Below are positions 32,216 through 42,885 of a stretch of DNA of 64,000 nt, piece after piece (position 1 is the first letter of the stretch; each line of letters starts with the position of its first letter). Location of the stretch: contig JAGHQL010000115.1 in the NCBI GenBank assembly GCA_020080175.1, forward strand, positions 21,867 through 85,866, written 5' to 3'. The position numbers and the translations under genes are program-made. This DNA comes from Glutinoglossum americanum. Taxonomy: Eukaryota; Ascomycota; Geoglossomycetes; Geoglossales; Geoglossaceae. The notes below the pieces were generated by a model. That model ran no database searches. It was not told where the DNA came from and was given only the letters and a program-made list of their open reading frames with translations.

Positions 32216-34036
32216 ATGTCTCATCCACGACCCCAGGTCGCCTCGGTCGAGGACTATAGCTCCGACCTCAATGAAACCGTCCCCAACACCCGGCGGGTCG
32301 CCAGCTCCAGACAGCCACGACGACCGTCCGGATTGTCACAGATGACCACAGGAGGAGAACAGGATGGCTTCTCAGACTCGGGATACTCCTCGCATGCCCC
32401 CACCGCTGCTTCGTCCGAGTCGACCCATGGTGTTCCTTCGACCGACTCGCCCCCACTACCTCCCGCCGGTCCAACTCTAAAACGGCGGCCGACACAATCT
32501 TCGCGGGATCGTTCAAAACACCGATCTCCATCGAAGGGTCCCTTGAGGACAGGCTCGCCTATCCCACGACCACACTCACGAAACGCAAACAAACCCGCAC
32601 CGCACGAAGACTGCGATTGCAAGCTCTGCACGGGAAAACATCCTCCGGTACAAACTCCGCTAGACTCTCAATGGGACACGAATTATTACCCTTTTCTTAA
32701 CGGCAACGGCAACGGCAACGGCAGCAGTAACAATAGCAACATCGAGCCCCAGTACGTGGTACCGCCATCACCTACCATGTCGAGAAGCTACCAGATGCCT
32801 GGAGCCTTCCCCCAAGACCGGCCTGTAGAACCACCCGCCAGACCTACTTTATCGCGCGCTTCCACTTCTAACTCCATGCGTCCCCCGAGACCGGTCAGTT
32901 ACCATTGCGGTCAGAATGGGGCTCACTATAACGCGGGGCAGCAAGGTTATTTCCACCAAAGCTCATATCAGCAAGGACCACCACCTGCTCTAGCGAATTA
33001 CCCTCCAGGCATGTTTCCGCATTCGCCATTTCCTCCTCCAAGCCCTGCCACCACAGTCCCACCTCAACTGAGCTCTCCTTTTCCTCCACCGTCGCCATAT
33101 AGCACCACCCGGAAAGAGCCCTACTGGACTGAAGGACAGCAGCAACAGCAGTTTTCCGTGCGAGGCCCGGCGCGGCAACCAGTGGTCGACTACCCACCAA
33201 CAAATCGCAGAGCGAGCATGGGACCGACTCACGATGTGATGCCACCGCCAACCCAAGCGCCCCGACCCACCCTTAGCTACTCATCAAGCCCAAATTCTAG
33301 TTCCGGCGGATACGGCATTTCAAGGACGGCATCAGTACCCCCCCAGTCGGAAGCTGCAGCAACGGTCAATATGACAAGGAGAACCATGACACCGCAGCCA
33401 CAGCCACAACCCCGGCCCAAGCGCCCGAGCCTACCCGCTCACCCAAGGAAGCCGTCATCGCAATCGAATTCCACGAAGGTTTCCGTCGAGAGTAATGGCA
33501 GTTCGGATCGTCGTAGACCAAGCTCTTACGACGACGAACTGGCGCGAGATGAGCACGAGCGTGGGCAGGCATATCAAGGTGCGATTGCTACTCGAACACC
33601 CCTAACCGTGGAAGCGCTCCGTGCCGCACGGGGTCAGCGAGCTCTAGGAAGTGACTCTGGTTCGCAAAGCAGGGAAAGTCGCAGCAGCCGCGAAGGCAGC
33701 GAAGACAGGACAGGCTCGGGCGTGGCATTTTCCGTTCCCGACTCCGAAGCTGACAACATCACGATGCGGTATCCCGCTGGAACGCCGGTAAAGCTCGAAT
33801 TTACCGGTAGAGCCCTCGCGGCGGTGGGTCGGACTATCTCGCTCAGACCGGGCGAACAAGGCGAGCCCTACCAACTAACGATTGGCACCCGACGATACGC
33901 AGAGCACCGCGAGTACGCTCAAATAGAGTACGCTCAACCGGCCCGGCGAGAGATTGAAGATGGCAGGCGCCACAGAGAGGCGCCACCGTCGAATCACAGC
34001 AGACGGCGGAGCAGATCTACGTATCATCGGGACTGA
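32216..34036 (+). CDS. Pro/Ser-rich fungal protein of unknown function
   Basis: A single exon of 606 residues from ATG 32216 (MSHPRPQVASVEDYSSDLNE). The frame is open for 105 bases upstream but without a better ATG. Residues ~50-400 are disordered: DGFSDSGYSSHAPTAASSES, then RRPTQSSRDRSKHRSPSKG. A short Cys motif, DCDCKLCTGKHPP (~137-149), could bind metal. It is followed by an NGNGNGNGSSNNSN run and many PPP/QQ stretches. The C-terminus looks globular: a small beta-rich segment, AGTPVKLEFTGRALAAVGRT, then ISLRPGEQGEPYQLTIGTRRY, then a basic RRRSRSTYHRD end. From memory, a DSGYSSHTAA-type motif with a CDCKxC site occurs in uncharacterised Pezizomycotina proteins. Function is unknown; a nuclear or RNA-linked role would be a guess. 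Confidence 0.75.
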   Translation: MSHPRPQVASVEDYSSDLNETVPNTRRVASSRQPRRPSGLSQMTTGGEQDGFSDSGYSSHAPTAASSESTHGVPSTDSPPLPPAGPTLKRRPTQSSRDRSKHRSPSKGPLRTGSPIPRPHSRNANKPAPHEDCDCKLCTGKHPPVQTPLDSQWDTNYYPFLNGNGNGNGSSNNSNIEPQYVVPPSPTMSRSYQMPGAFPQDRPVEPPARPTLSRASTSNSMRPPRPVSYHCGQNGAHYNAGQQGYFHQSSYQQGPPPALANYPPGMFPHSPFPPPSPATTVPPQLSSPFPPPSPYSTTRKEPYWTEGQQQQQFSVRGPARQPVVDYPPTNRRASMGPTHDVMPPPTQAPRPTLSYSSSPNSSSGGYGISRTASVPPQSEAAATVNMTRRTMTPQPQPQPRPKRPSLPAHPRKPSSQSNSTKVSVESNGSSDRRRPSSYDDELARDEHERGQAYQGAIATRTPLTVEALRAARGQRALGSDSGSQSRESRSSREGSEDRTGSGVAFSVPDSEADNITMRYPAGTPVKLEFTGRALAAVGRTISLRPGEQGEPYQLTIGTRRYAEHREYAQIEYAQPARREIEDGRRHREAPPSNHSRRRSRSTYHRD

Positions 34037-37000
34037 GACTCGCAAACGATTTCCTTTTTTTTTTTTTTTCCCTTTCCAGCATCTCCCCTTCTCGGCTGCA
34101 TATTAACAGCGTATGCTCTTTTAGTTTAATAATTCAAGCGCTCCTCCCATTGAGTCATTGCTTCTCGGGCGGCTTTCTACAACAGAAAAGTTTACCGAAA
34201 GAAATTATTCAGATATTTTTTTTTTTTTTTGTTAAACGACGAGACGGCCTTGTATGATCGTGTCTGTTTGTGTGTGTGAGTGTGCGCTCAGCGACGATTT
34301 TTCTCTGCAGTTTTTACTTTCCTCGGAGCGTCCGCCTGGTTTGAGCGACTTTTGGACGGGGAGGGGGGAGATGTCGGGCAGACAGCTTTGCATCTTCCCC
34401 CCCCCCATTCACTATTAACATGACACTCGTTCACGATAATATTTTACTTTGTCCGTTGGACTATGGCCTCAGGGGGTGGCTTCTGTTGTTACCGTGTATG
34501 CTTTTCCTGTACACTGACTTAACTGGCCATCTGTACATTTTGCCTTGTTACGTCCCTCCGCTCAAGGGGGTTTCATTTAAGATCAAGATACCACCACTTA
34601 CTTGTTTTCTCAAGCGGCGACGCGCGTGTAATTTTACGAGGGTTATGGGAGAGGAAAGGCCACAGCTCCTCATCCTTATTAGGGTCGAGAGGTGACAGTT
34701 GGGAATCTGGGTTTTTTTTTCCTTGGGGGATGGGAAACTTCTTTTTCTCTCTTTCCTTTCAGATTGGGATCATGGGAATTAATCGTGTACCGCCCCTAAA
34801 CACCCATACATTATTTTTATTTTTTTTGGCGGTCAAGCTGGTCTTTATTTCCGATGAGGACCCAAGATTGAACTGAAAGAAGAAGGCTTGAACGTGGTTT
34901 TAAATTAAGCAACTTTTTGCGAGAGGGAGAGAGAGAGAAAAGAGAGAGAGAGGCAGAGAGGGAGGGAGGAGGGGAGATGGAGAGAGAGGAATATGGAACG
35001 AAAGCCATTTTTAGCAGAACCAAAATAAATCCTCGGGAATTTTCCCCTTTTGGTTTTTCTCTCCCACTGTTCTTTTCTTTCTTTCCTCCCCCTCTCCAGG
35101 CCGTGACTAATGGTGACACGACCAACGTTCGATGCTCACGCCACGCATCCACGCATCCACCACGTCCACACTCACACACACACACACACACCCCTCTCTC
35201 TCCTCCTCCCCTCTTCCCCCCAGCACGTCCCACCCAAAAGGAAAAAAAAAAAAAAAAAAAACCCTGCGACGAGGGCAGTCAGTCAAAAACTCAAACAAGC
35301 CACCGTCCCCGTCCCCGTCCCCGTTCCATGTACGCACTCGCGCGCGCGCGCACGCACGCACGCACGCACGTCATGTACGTCCCCCCCCTCCGCGCGCGTA
35401 CGACATACCCACATACATACATTACATACATTACATACATACAGTAGCGCATCAGCCCGCCCGCCCGGGAGGCACGGTCGGCGGGGTGGTCCGGCCGTGC
35501 GACAACAACAACAGCAGCAGCAGCAGCAGCGGCATCTGTATCTGCGGGTCGATCGCCGGAAGGTGCATCGGTGTCTGCTGTGCGGGTCTTTTTGGGTTTG
35601 GGGGGTAAGATGGATGATGGGAATGGAAATAGCCCGTTTTAAAGATTCTCTTTTTTTTTTTTATTTTAGATTTTTTTTTTTTTTTTCGGGGGATGGGGAT
35701 GGGGATGGGATGGGGTGTTTTTTTAGGACGCGTGATGCGGGTGTTTTTTTTTTTTTTTTTTTTTCTCGATGGATGGCCCTCCTCCTCCTCCTCCTCCTCC
35801 TCCTCGCCGGTTCCCAGCGATCGCCGTGGGCCTCCCCCAGTTTCATCCGTCATGCACGTACCCTCCAGATCGAAGGGACGCAAAACGCCCGCTTTCCTTG
35901 TTTTTTTTTTTGGAGGGGGGGTCTGACTCACTCGCTCACCTCTCTGCTTTGCTTGCATCTGTTTTTTTTTTTTTTTTTTCCACCCTTCTTGGCTTTTTGG
36001 AAATATAAAAATCAAAGAAAATCCACCGCGAAATAAACATTTTTTTTTTGGTATTTTTTGGGGGGGTGTGGGGCGTAAGGGAGAGAGAGAAAGCGTCCAA
36101 TCACCTCGCGGTTGATGTCCGGTCGATCGGTCGGTCGGTGATTTTTCTCTCTACGTGGAGCCCCGATTACAAGATTTTTTTTTTTTTTTTTTTCTTCACT
36201 TCCTCTCCGTTTTCGTGCCCGATCGATGGACACGGCCCGAATGCCGGTTGGAGGTGGGAACCCGGATTGTGAGGCGAAAGAAAAAAAAAGAAAAAAGCCG
36301 TTTGGGGTTCGGTGAACCGTGAGGGTTTCGTGAACTACGTGGCGGGTCGTCTTTCGGGACGATCGGGGAGGACGAGGAGAGACGGAGACGGGGGGAGGAC
36401 GAGGAGAAACGCTTGTATTTTTAAATCTTTTCTTCTTCTTTCTTCCTCTCTCTTCCCCTCGGAACTTCCCTTTCTTTCTTTCTTTCTGGGGATTTTGTGT
36501 GGGGGAATGAGTACTCTGTACATGCCGGTGCAAGCGCTTTCGGAGAGTATTGGGCACGCGGGATCCTGTTTTTTGTTTTTGTTTTTTCTTGGTTCTAGAG
36601 GATTCCTCCTTTTGAGTTTCGCTGCCTTGTTTTATTTTAGCCGCTCTTCTTCTGTGTGGGGGGTCTTCTTGAGGGGTTTGCCGGGTGGTTGATGGAGGTG
36701 TTTCGGCCGGAGAGGGGGTTGGCTTTGGCTTTTCTTTTTCCTCGTGCGTCGTCGTGAGTCGTGGAACTGGTGGAGTTGGTGTTGGGGGCCGTTTTGGCTT
36801 TGTGGTTGGTGGCCGGTGGTTGTCTGGCCAACCGATGCCGTGTCAACAAAACGTCACCTTTTCTGATGAATCCCCAGCCACCCGAGATAATTCCCCCATA
36901 CAACCCAGCAAACCAATACTCAATACTCAATACTCCCTTTGTACCCACTGCTCCTCCCCCAACCCTTTGCAACAATTCTCACAGCGCAACACGTAAATTG

Positions 37001-37202
37001 GTCTACCAGAGGATTTGGAAACGCATCGTCGTCTGCCTGACACCCAAGTCTAGTTCTTTTGGTTTTTGATTGGTACGAGACGTAGAGAGGTGGTGTGTTG
37101 CTTGCCGGTGGAAGAGCGTGGGAGGGCTCGGCACGCAAGAGCTCTTCGCGGGAAACGAAAGGCGTTCACCCTCTCTATCCGTCATCGTCATCGCCGTCGA
37201 TC
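34037..37202. other. Intergenic with dense homopolymer and microsatellite tracts
   Basis: 3.2 kb without a supported gene. Poly-T runs of 9-19 bases lie near 34054, 34218, 35651, 35670, 35747, 35961 and 36175. A (CA)n tract lies at about 35170-35191, poly-A at 35240-35260, (CG)n/(CGCA)n at 35337-35370, (TACAT)n-like at 35413-35443, (CAG)n at about 35513-35530 and (CCT)n at about 35778-35803. A GA-rich tract lies at 34920-34988. Frames of up to 308 codons here are low-complexity artefacts. The part near 37 kb is probably the promoter and 5' leader of the next gene. Confidence 0.6.
35170..35370. repeat. Cluster of microsatellites (CA)n, A(n), (CG)n, (CGCA)n
   Basis: A (CA)n run (35170-35191) is followed by a pyrimidine block, about 20 A residues (35240-35260), GTCCCC repeats (about 35305-35325) and a CG/CGCA alternating purine-pyrimidine run of about 34 bases (35337-35370). 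The alternating runs have Z-DNA-forming composition. Confidence 0.9.
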
Positions 37203-38459
37203 ATGGCTCCTCTTTCGCTGTCCGGCCCTGACGACGGCGACATCCTGAACCGCGACGTCTACGTACATCCTCCTCGTGCCGGACGAGACATCTCCGGTGC
37301 GGGGATTCCATCCCTCGAATACTCCGCGGACGGCGATGCTACTGCACCGGATACGCTCTCACGATATCTTACGTCCCTGGGCCTTGGAGGGGAAGCTACC
37401 GGACCGAAACATGGGGGACTCCTCAAACGAGGGGCAGCCGTATCGCCTCTCTCCCCGCGAGACGTCGGCATCCTAGGTCGCGGTGTCATCGTCAACCGGA
37501 ATGGGGCCCCTCGTCACGGTGCCGGAGCCGTGGGGCCCAACTCCATCAACAACAGAGGCATGCTCGCTCTCTTCGCTCTCCTCTTCTCCGGCCTCATAAT
37601 CAGCGCCATCTGGTTCTTCTTCTGGGCCAAAAATGGCGGTTTCCGTTTTAGGGAGGGTGATTGGGAAGACTATAAATCGACTGTTCTCCGGCGCAAGGGT
37701 CCCAACGGCACGACGCTCAGCGGAGCTACCAAGACCACGGACCTAGGTCAAGAGAGCCTCGCGGGGAGTTTCGATGTTGGGAACGAGGAGATGGAGGAGG
37801 CACATGGGAGGGATAACGACGTGAGGCAATATAGACACGAGACGCCAGCGAAGGTCGGTGGGATCAATAGGGAGCCGGACGGAAGCTATTACGATCGGGA
37901 TTCGACCGATCGCTCGTCGGACATCACGGCTGAACCTAGTGCCGCCCGGGGAAAACGTGGATTCTGGCATCGTAGTGGAGGGAAGCCCTCCGCAGCACCA
38001 AACCGCCAACCTAGCACGGCCTACTCCTTCACCGAAGGCGACGACGGGACGACCGTCTCCGGCGCCTCCGAATACACCCGCCCCACCCAACGCTCCTCCC
38101 GGCAATACCGCCCATCTCACCAACACCGCCACCGTACCAGCGACACCTCATCCCGCCGACACCAGCACCACCAGCACCACCACCACCACCACCCACCCCC
38201 CACCACGATCTCCGAGGTGAGCTACGACGACGAAGAAGAAGAAGCCTCCGATCTAGGAACCAAGATCTACACGCATTCCGTCCCTGGGCTGTTGGCCGGG
38301 AGCGCGCTTGCGACCACGACGAGGTCGTCGGAGGTTAGCAGGTCGGAGGCTAGCTATGTGCCCGAGGAGAGGAGGAGGGATAGGGATGGGGGGTACAGGA
38401 GGGGCGGGGGGAGGAGGAGGGACAGCTTGAGCGAGAGTGAGGGGGAGACTGTCGCGTAG
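37203..38459 (+). CDS. Single-pass membrane protein of unknown function
   Basis: A single exon of 418 residues from ATG 37203. Residues 1-118 are extracytosolic or lumenal by the positive-inside rule, with no cleaved signal. One membrane helix (~119-141, LALFALLFSGLIISAIWFFF) is followed directly by WAKNGGFRFREGDWEDYKST and VLRRKGPNGTTLSGATK, a juxtamembrane block that I remember as strongly conserved in uncharacterised proteins of filamentous ascomycetes. The rest is a disordered cytosolic tail with a His-rich run (HQHHQHHHHHHPPP), an acidic DDEEEEASD patch and a basic RRGGGRRRDS end. Function unknown; the conserved WAKNGGF block makes it a real gene. No partner gene is adjacent. Confidence 0.8.
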   Translation: MAPLSLSGPDDGDILNRDVYVHPPRAGRDISGAGIPSLEYSADGDATAPDTLSRYLTSLGLGGEATGPKHGGLLKRGAAVSPLSPRDVGILGRGVIVNRNGAPRHGAGAVGPNSINNRGMLALFALLFSGLIISAIWFFFWAKNGGFRFREGDWEDYKSTVLRRKGPNGTTLSGATKTTDLGQESLAGSFDVGNEEMEEAHGRDNDVRQYRHETPAKVGGINREPDGSYYDRDSTDRSSDITAEPSAARGKRGFWHRSGGKPSAAPNRQPSTAYSFTEGDDGTTVSGASEYTRPTQRSSRQYRPSHQHRHRTSDTSSRRHQHHQHHHHHHPPPTTISEVSYDDEEEEASDLGTKIYTHSVPGLLAGSALATTTRSSEVSRSEASYVPEERRRDRDGGYRRGGGRRRDSLSESEGETVA

Positions 38460-39928
38460 GGTTGGGATTAGGGGTGGGGATGATATTGTAGGTGCTCAGC
38501 TCGAATGAGTAAGGATAACCCGATTAACCCCCCCCCTTCCTCCCTTGTATGAGCACAGGATTCTTGCATTTTCGACGGATGAACGGATGGAATTTTGACG
38601 GCAAAAGCCGCCTGGCAAAACTGAACGAACGAACGAGCGAACGAAGCGATAGTTATTGTTTTATTTTTTTTTTATTTTTTATTTCCATTTTTTCGTTTTT
38701 TTTTTTTTTTTGGGCTCCTAACAGCACACACGCACACAGTCCCCCTCGGTATGGGGACGGACAACGACGACGGCGACGACGATAAGTTGGGAAGGCGAGG
38801 GGGAGGGGGGACATGTTACGCTATGCCAATACCGGGTGCGGGTTTCTACTCTGCTCTAGCGCTGGACGGGGTGTATGTACATTACATTACCTTAGATATG
38901 CAATCAAGTAGTGAATTGCTAGGAACCATCGCCCCCCGTTTGGGGGAGTGTCGCGGCTACCGGGTTCAGGAAATCTAGAAGGGTTAGGGTGCTACCCCCC
39001 CCCTAGGCTCCCGCGACATTCATTCCAGTCTCACTTTATGGGTCATATATGTACAGCCCACCTCTACGGACGCCCTCGCCCCCCTTCCTCACCGACGCCT
39101 ACCCTACAGGTGGCCTCCCGAAGATGCCGCGTTACGCTACGCTACGCCATCCACCCACACCCGCATCTCGAAAGAGGGCGGGTAAAAACCCGCGTGTCGA
39201 GTCCCCCAGGCAAAAACGATATCCGAAACCCCGTCCGTTTTCTTACCGGCGCGCGCAGAGCGCACGGGTGGTTGGGGACGGAGCGGCGAGGAGGGGGAGA
39301 AAAAGAAGAAGAAGAAGAAAGTGCGGCGAGTTTATTGTCTATGTATCTGCCAAGCGGGGAGAAGAAGAAGAAGAAAAAACAAAAAAGAAAAAAAAAAAAG
39401 AAGGGGCTGCTTGTGGGGCGGGCGGGCTTTAGATGTTGAGATAAGGAGCGATCGCCCTTAGGTACAAGACTAGAACCACTCCGCCGGGAGAAAATATATG
39501 TCCGACGCTCATAACCCTACCCATACCCCGTAGCCATAGTCCATAAATAATACCCCATCCATCCTCACGACCCCAGAAACCCAAAAAAAAAAACCCCCCT
39601 CTACCCCCCCCCCCCATCCCTTGCTCTTTTTCCTTCTTTCCATTTTTGTCCTCCTCGCGGAGATTTGAGAAAAAAAGATCTATAGAAAGTGTACTGTTTT
39701 TAGGGGGGATGGGGGTTGGTATGAGAAGAAGGGCTGGTGGGGAAGTAAAAAAAAAAAAGATTGAATGAATGAGAAGTGCCATTAGGAAATTCGAAAAAGT
39801 TAAAGGGAGGAGAGAAAAACGCCGTAGAATGCTGAGAGTATGATCAGAACACCCCATACCACACCACTATTCAACACCAGCGACAATGAACCCCACCTAT
39901 GTCAAGTCAATTTATCCCCCAAAAAAAT
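38460..39928. other. Intergenic, low-complexity tracts
   Basis: 1.5 kb between stop codons of facing genes, with T-runs (38665-38711), AAG/AGA-rich runs (39296-39405) and C-runs. No gene is supported. Confidence 0.55.
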
Positions 39929-40570
39929 TCACAGCCTCGCCATCTCAACCCTACCCCTCCCTCTCCCTCTCCCTCTCCCCCTTCCCCTTCCCCTAATCCC
40001 CTGCCTCACCCTCCTCGCCCTCTCCTCCTCGACCCCACTATCCCACCCTTCATCCCCGCCCTCCACCACGGTCCAAAGATCCTCTGCCGGTGGCTGCCAC
40101 GATCTGCTTCTCCTCCTCCTCGCCCCGTCGGACAGGGGAAGAACAACTAACATCTCTCTTCCTCTCCTATCTTCCACATCTATGTTCATGTTCATGTTCA
40201 TCATCGTGGCGTCCTTGCCGTTGCCGTGCAAGGATTTAAGGCTCAGGTGTGGATACGTCTTCTCCACGAAGTTCGCCCAACGGCGGAGGACGGCCGTAGG
40301 CGACTTCCCGGCCATGCGGACAGTTGAAACGGTGTCCTCGTCGCTGTCATGATCTTCGTCGTGGTGGGAGGCGGTGGTGCGGCGACGGTGGATGGAGAAG
40401 GGGGAGCGTGAGCGTGGTGGTGTTATGGCTATTCCTGCGTCAATCTCGTCGTCTTCTGGCGGGGAGAGAAAGAAGGCGAAGGGGTTTTCGTCGACGGAGG
40501 AGCCGTTGAAAGAAGTGGACTGGTTTCCTGGGGGCCAGGAGTGGCGACTGTGGATCGTAAAAGACGGCAT
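39929..40570 (-). CDS. Uncharacterised protein with C-terminal RG repeat
   Basis: A single exon of 213 residues from ATG 40570 (MPSFTIHSRHSWPPGNQSTS). It has an acidic middle (HDEDHDSDEDTVSTVRMAG), a short helical stretch VLRRWANFVEKTYPHLSLKS, a MNMNMNID run and a RRRRSRSWQPPAEDLWTVVE block. From memory, the R-SW-PP-LW-E pattern recurs in small fungal proteins of unknown function. The C-terminus is (RG)n, encoded by a (CTCCCT/CTCCCC)n tract at 39955-39998. RG tails bind RNA or are arginine-methylated in other proteins, but the repeat here sits on simple-sequence DNA and may be incidental. Function unknown. Confidence 0.6.
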   Translation of the reverse strand: MPSFTIHSRHSWPPGNQSTSFNGSSVDENPFAFFLSPPEDDEIDAGIAITPPRSRSPFSIHRRRTTASHHDEDHDSDEDTVSTVRMAGKSPTAVLRRWANFVEKTYPHLSLKSLHGNGKDATMMNMNMNIDVEDRRGREMLVVLPLSDGARRRRSRSWQPPAEDLWTVVEGGDEGWDSGVEEERARRVRQGIRGRGRGRGRGRGRGRVEMARL

Positions 40571-41340
40571 CTCCTTTGCTTCTTTCGCAGAAGAGGTTTC
40601 GAAAATGGTCTTGTGACCTCGCTGTTGTTGGTGGTAGCGACTGCGTCTGTTGTATATTGCGATTTCTTTATACAATTTATTGGCCCGGCTGAAAGCCGGT
40701 CAATTTGGTGTCGGGTATCCTCGGGGGGTTGGAAGCAAGAATACCACAGAATTGAAATGGATAAGAAAGACGCACAAGCGATGGGAGAATGAACGAGAAG
40801 TTAATAAAAAAAGTGACAGAAAGCTGCTGATTATATAGTCACCCAGCTCTGTTCACCGCGATACAACAGACCAAGTCACCCGGGTGAGCCTCACTTACGC
40901 TAAAGAGATTCCTTGTTCCTTGCTCTTTAATGCAGGGCAGAATTGTGTGGCGCATGCGCGATGTTCCAGAGTCCTCCACCGCCCAAAGCCTATACATCAT
41001 GCATTCGAGCACCCAGTATGAATCATTTTCGTCATAGGCTCCCACCTGAGGAAGGCTCTCGAGTCCTCGGACTGATTGCGCGTACCGGAAAAAACGGCAA
41101 CAGGAAATTATTGGAAATCCAAAGAAAGATCGAGGGGGGTGAGAGAAGGTAGGAAAGAGGACAGAGTTGCCCTATGGAGATAGATATGTGAGGGGATGGA
41201 GCTGGGGTGGTTGTAGTGGTTGCGTGAATCAGACGCGAAGGATGAACGAGGTGTCGACCCGAACTTGGAATCTCCGTATTTGCACAAAAACGGATATGTT
41301 GCTCCGCGATTGCTTGCCTGGCACACATCGGACGGCCCAG
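40571..41340. other. Intergenic
   Basis: About 0.8 kb upstream of the minus-strand RG-tail gene. No gene is seen. Confidence 0.5.
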
Positions 41341-41778
41341 CTACTTCCTACTACACAATAGTTCCCGCACGATAAGCCCCGAAAATCCCAATTCCACAAG
41401 GATGTCGCTGCGGATGGTGGCGGAAGTCCAGCTCTGTGGAGTCTGACGGGAGAAGCCTCGGTCTCGAACCATGTCTGCCCATTTAGCACGCAGCTGTCGG
41501 CGCCCACTCTCGGTGAAATCCAGAAATACCCTCTCGTTTTGCCTTTTCATTTCTTTTTCCCAATTCCGCAGCGGGTGGTGATGGTTGATGCCAGAATGTC
41601 TGGGGTGCATAGCGAAGTCAGTCACAGGGCTGACGGTGTTCTGAGTGGATGGTGTGGGTGGTGCCTGCTGACTCCACGCAAGCGACACGGCACAGCAGCA
41701 AAGACACAGCAAGAGCTGCCTTGCCCCAGAAGTGAGTAATCCCGAAAACGAAATAACACGCTCATCGTCACGCCTCAT
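41341..41778 (-). CDS. Possible small protein with N-terminal hydrophobic segment
   Basis: A single open frame of 145 codons from ATG 41778 (MRRDDERVISFSGLLTSG). A hydrophobic Cys-rich stretch ARQLLLCLCCCAVSLAWSQQ could be a signal peptide or anchor. It is followed by a polar region and a possible amphipathic segment NWEKEMKRQNERVFLDF. There is no recognisable domain and no splicing evidence. It may be a secreted or membrane-anchored lineage-specific protein, or a chance frame. Kept because the hydrophobic segment is well placed after a basic start. Confidence 0.25.
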   Translation of the reverse strand: MRRDDERVISFSGLLTSGARQLLLCLCCCAVSLAWSQQAPPTPSTQNTVSPVTDFAMHPRHSGINHHHPLRNWEKEMKRQNERVFLDFTESGRRQLRAKWADMVRDRGFSRQTPQSWTSATIRSDILVELGFSGLIVRELLCSRK

Positions 41779-42885
41779 CAAAGAGAGAAAAATGAGGGAA
41801 ATTGTTCAGACCAACGTCTCATAACTTCCCGTTTCCGTGCTCGAGTCTTGGACCTTAGGCCATGTCTGCGTAATTCTACGCAGGGCGTGTGCTTGCGCGT
41901 CCGCCCGTGACTTGTCTAGTCTCGTGCATTCCCCTAATAGAAAATACAAAAGTGGGTGTCTTGTCGCAGAACGCAAGCATATCACAGGTGTGTACGGTCC
42001 GTAAAGGGTCAAGGTCACTTCGACGCCCTGCTTATCGATGGTCGGTATCTCCGGGGTGGAGGGTGGGACTCGTGTTTCTTCTGGCCGTTTGTGGTTTTCT
42101 TTCTTTTTTGGGGTACATTGTGATTGTGGGGATCGGCTATCTGTGACTCTGGATATGTGCGTGCAGCGGGACTTCAAATCCCCATTTCCGAGTGGTTCTC
42201 TCTTTTCGCTTCTTTTTCTATACATCTTACCCAGATTGACGTCTGCACATCATCTCCGTTGTCGGGGTGTTTTGGGGTTCAAAACAGAAGACAACAAAAT
42301 CTCTCGGGAACTCATATTCCGCGGCGTCCTTGGATTATTAATTACTGCGCCGGAGGGCGAAGATGCGAGGCCGGGCTTGAGGATTAATAACGAATGTACG
42401 GTGAAGATATCATCTCACTAAGCTTATTTGGTTCGCGATAGTAAGGATATTGGAGGGGGTGATCATCAGTACAAGCATCGTTAAGTCTTTCTTCATTTCG
42501 GGGCAAAGCAGACGCTAGCATTCCAAGGCACTAGGAAGTGGTCCCTATCTCCGGTGACCGAACCTAGAGAAACAAGGAACAGAAGGAACGGAAACGTCAA
42601 ATTACCGAATTTGGAAAATGACATCCCGTAGACAAGGCAACGATCCTTGTCGACTTTGCCTAAACAGCCTTGAGCGTGAACCTTTCCTGTTTCCACAGGG
42701 ATCACCATGCATTGTAGCCCGACGGAGACTCTCTGCCCTACCCGGTATCCTGGAGAACAATAGACCAGTACCAAGAAGCGCTATGCAAAAAACCACCGAG
42801 GAAGCCTGGCTAACAATGATCGAAACGGGCACTCCATCTAGTTCGGCAAACCCGCCCAAAAGTCACCTTAGCATTCCGCTCCTTG

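Noticed and set aside
35110-36036. 308-codon plus-strand frame with other long frames on both strands
   Set aside because: Built almost entirely from microsatellite and homopolymer tracts (His/Thr, Lys, Phe and Leu runs); no protein family signal.
42602-42859. Hydrophobic minus-strand frame just after the 907-residue gene
   Set aside because: I tried it as a final exon, but the available donor and acceptor sites lead to a stop; left unannotated.
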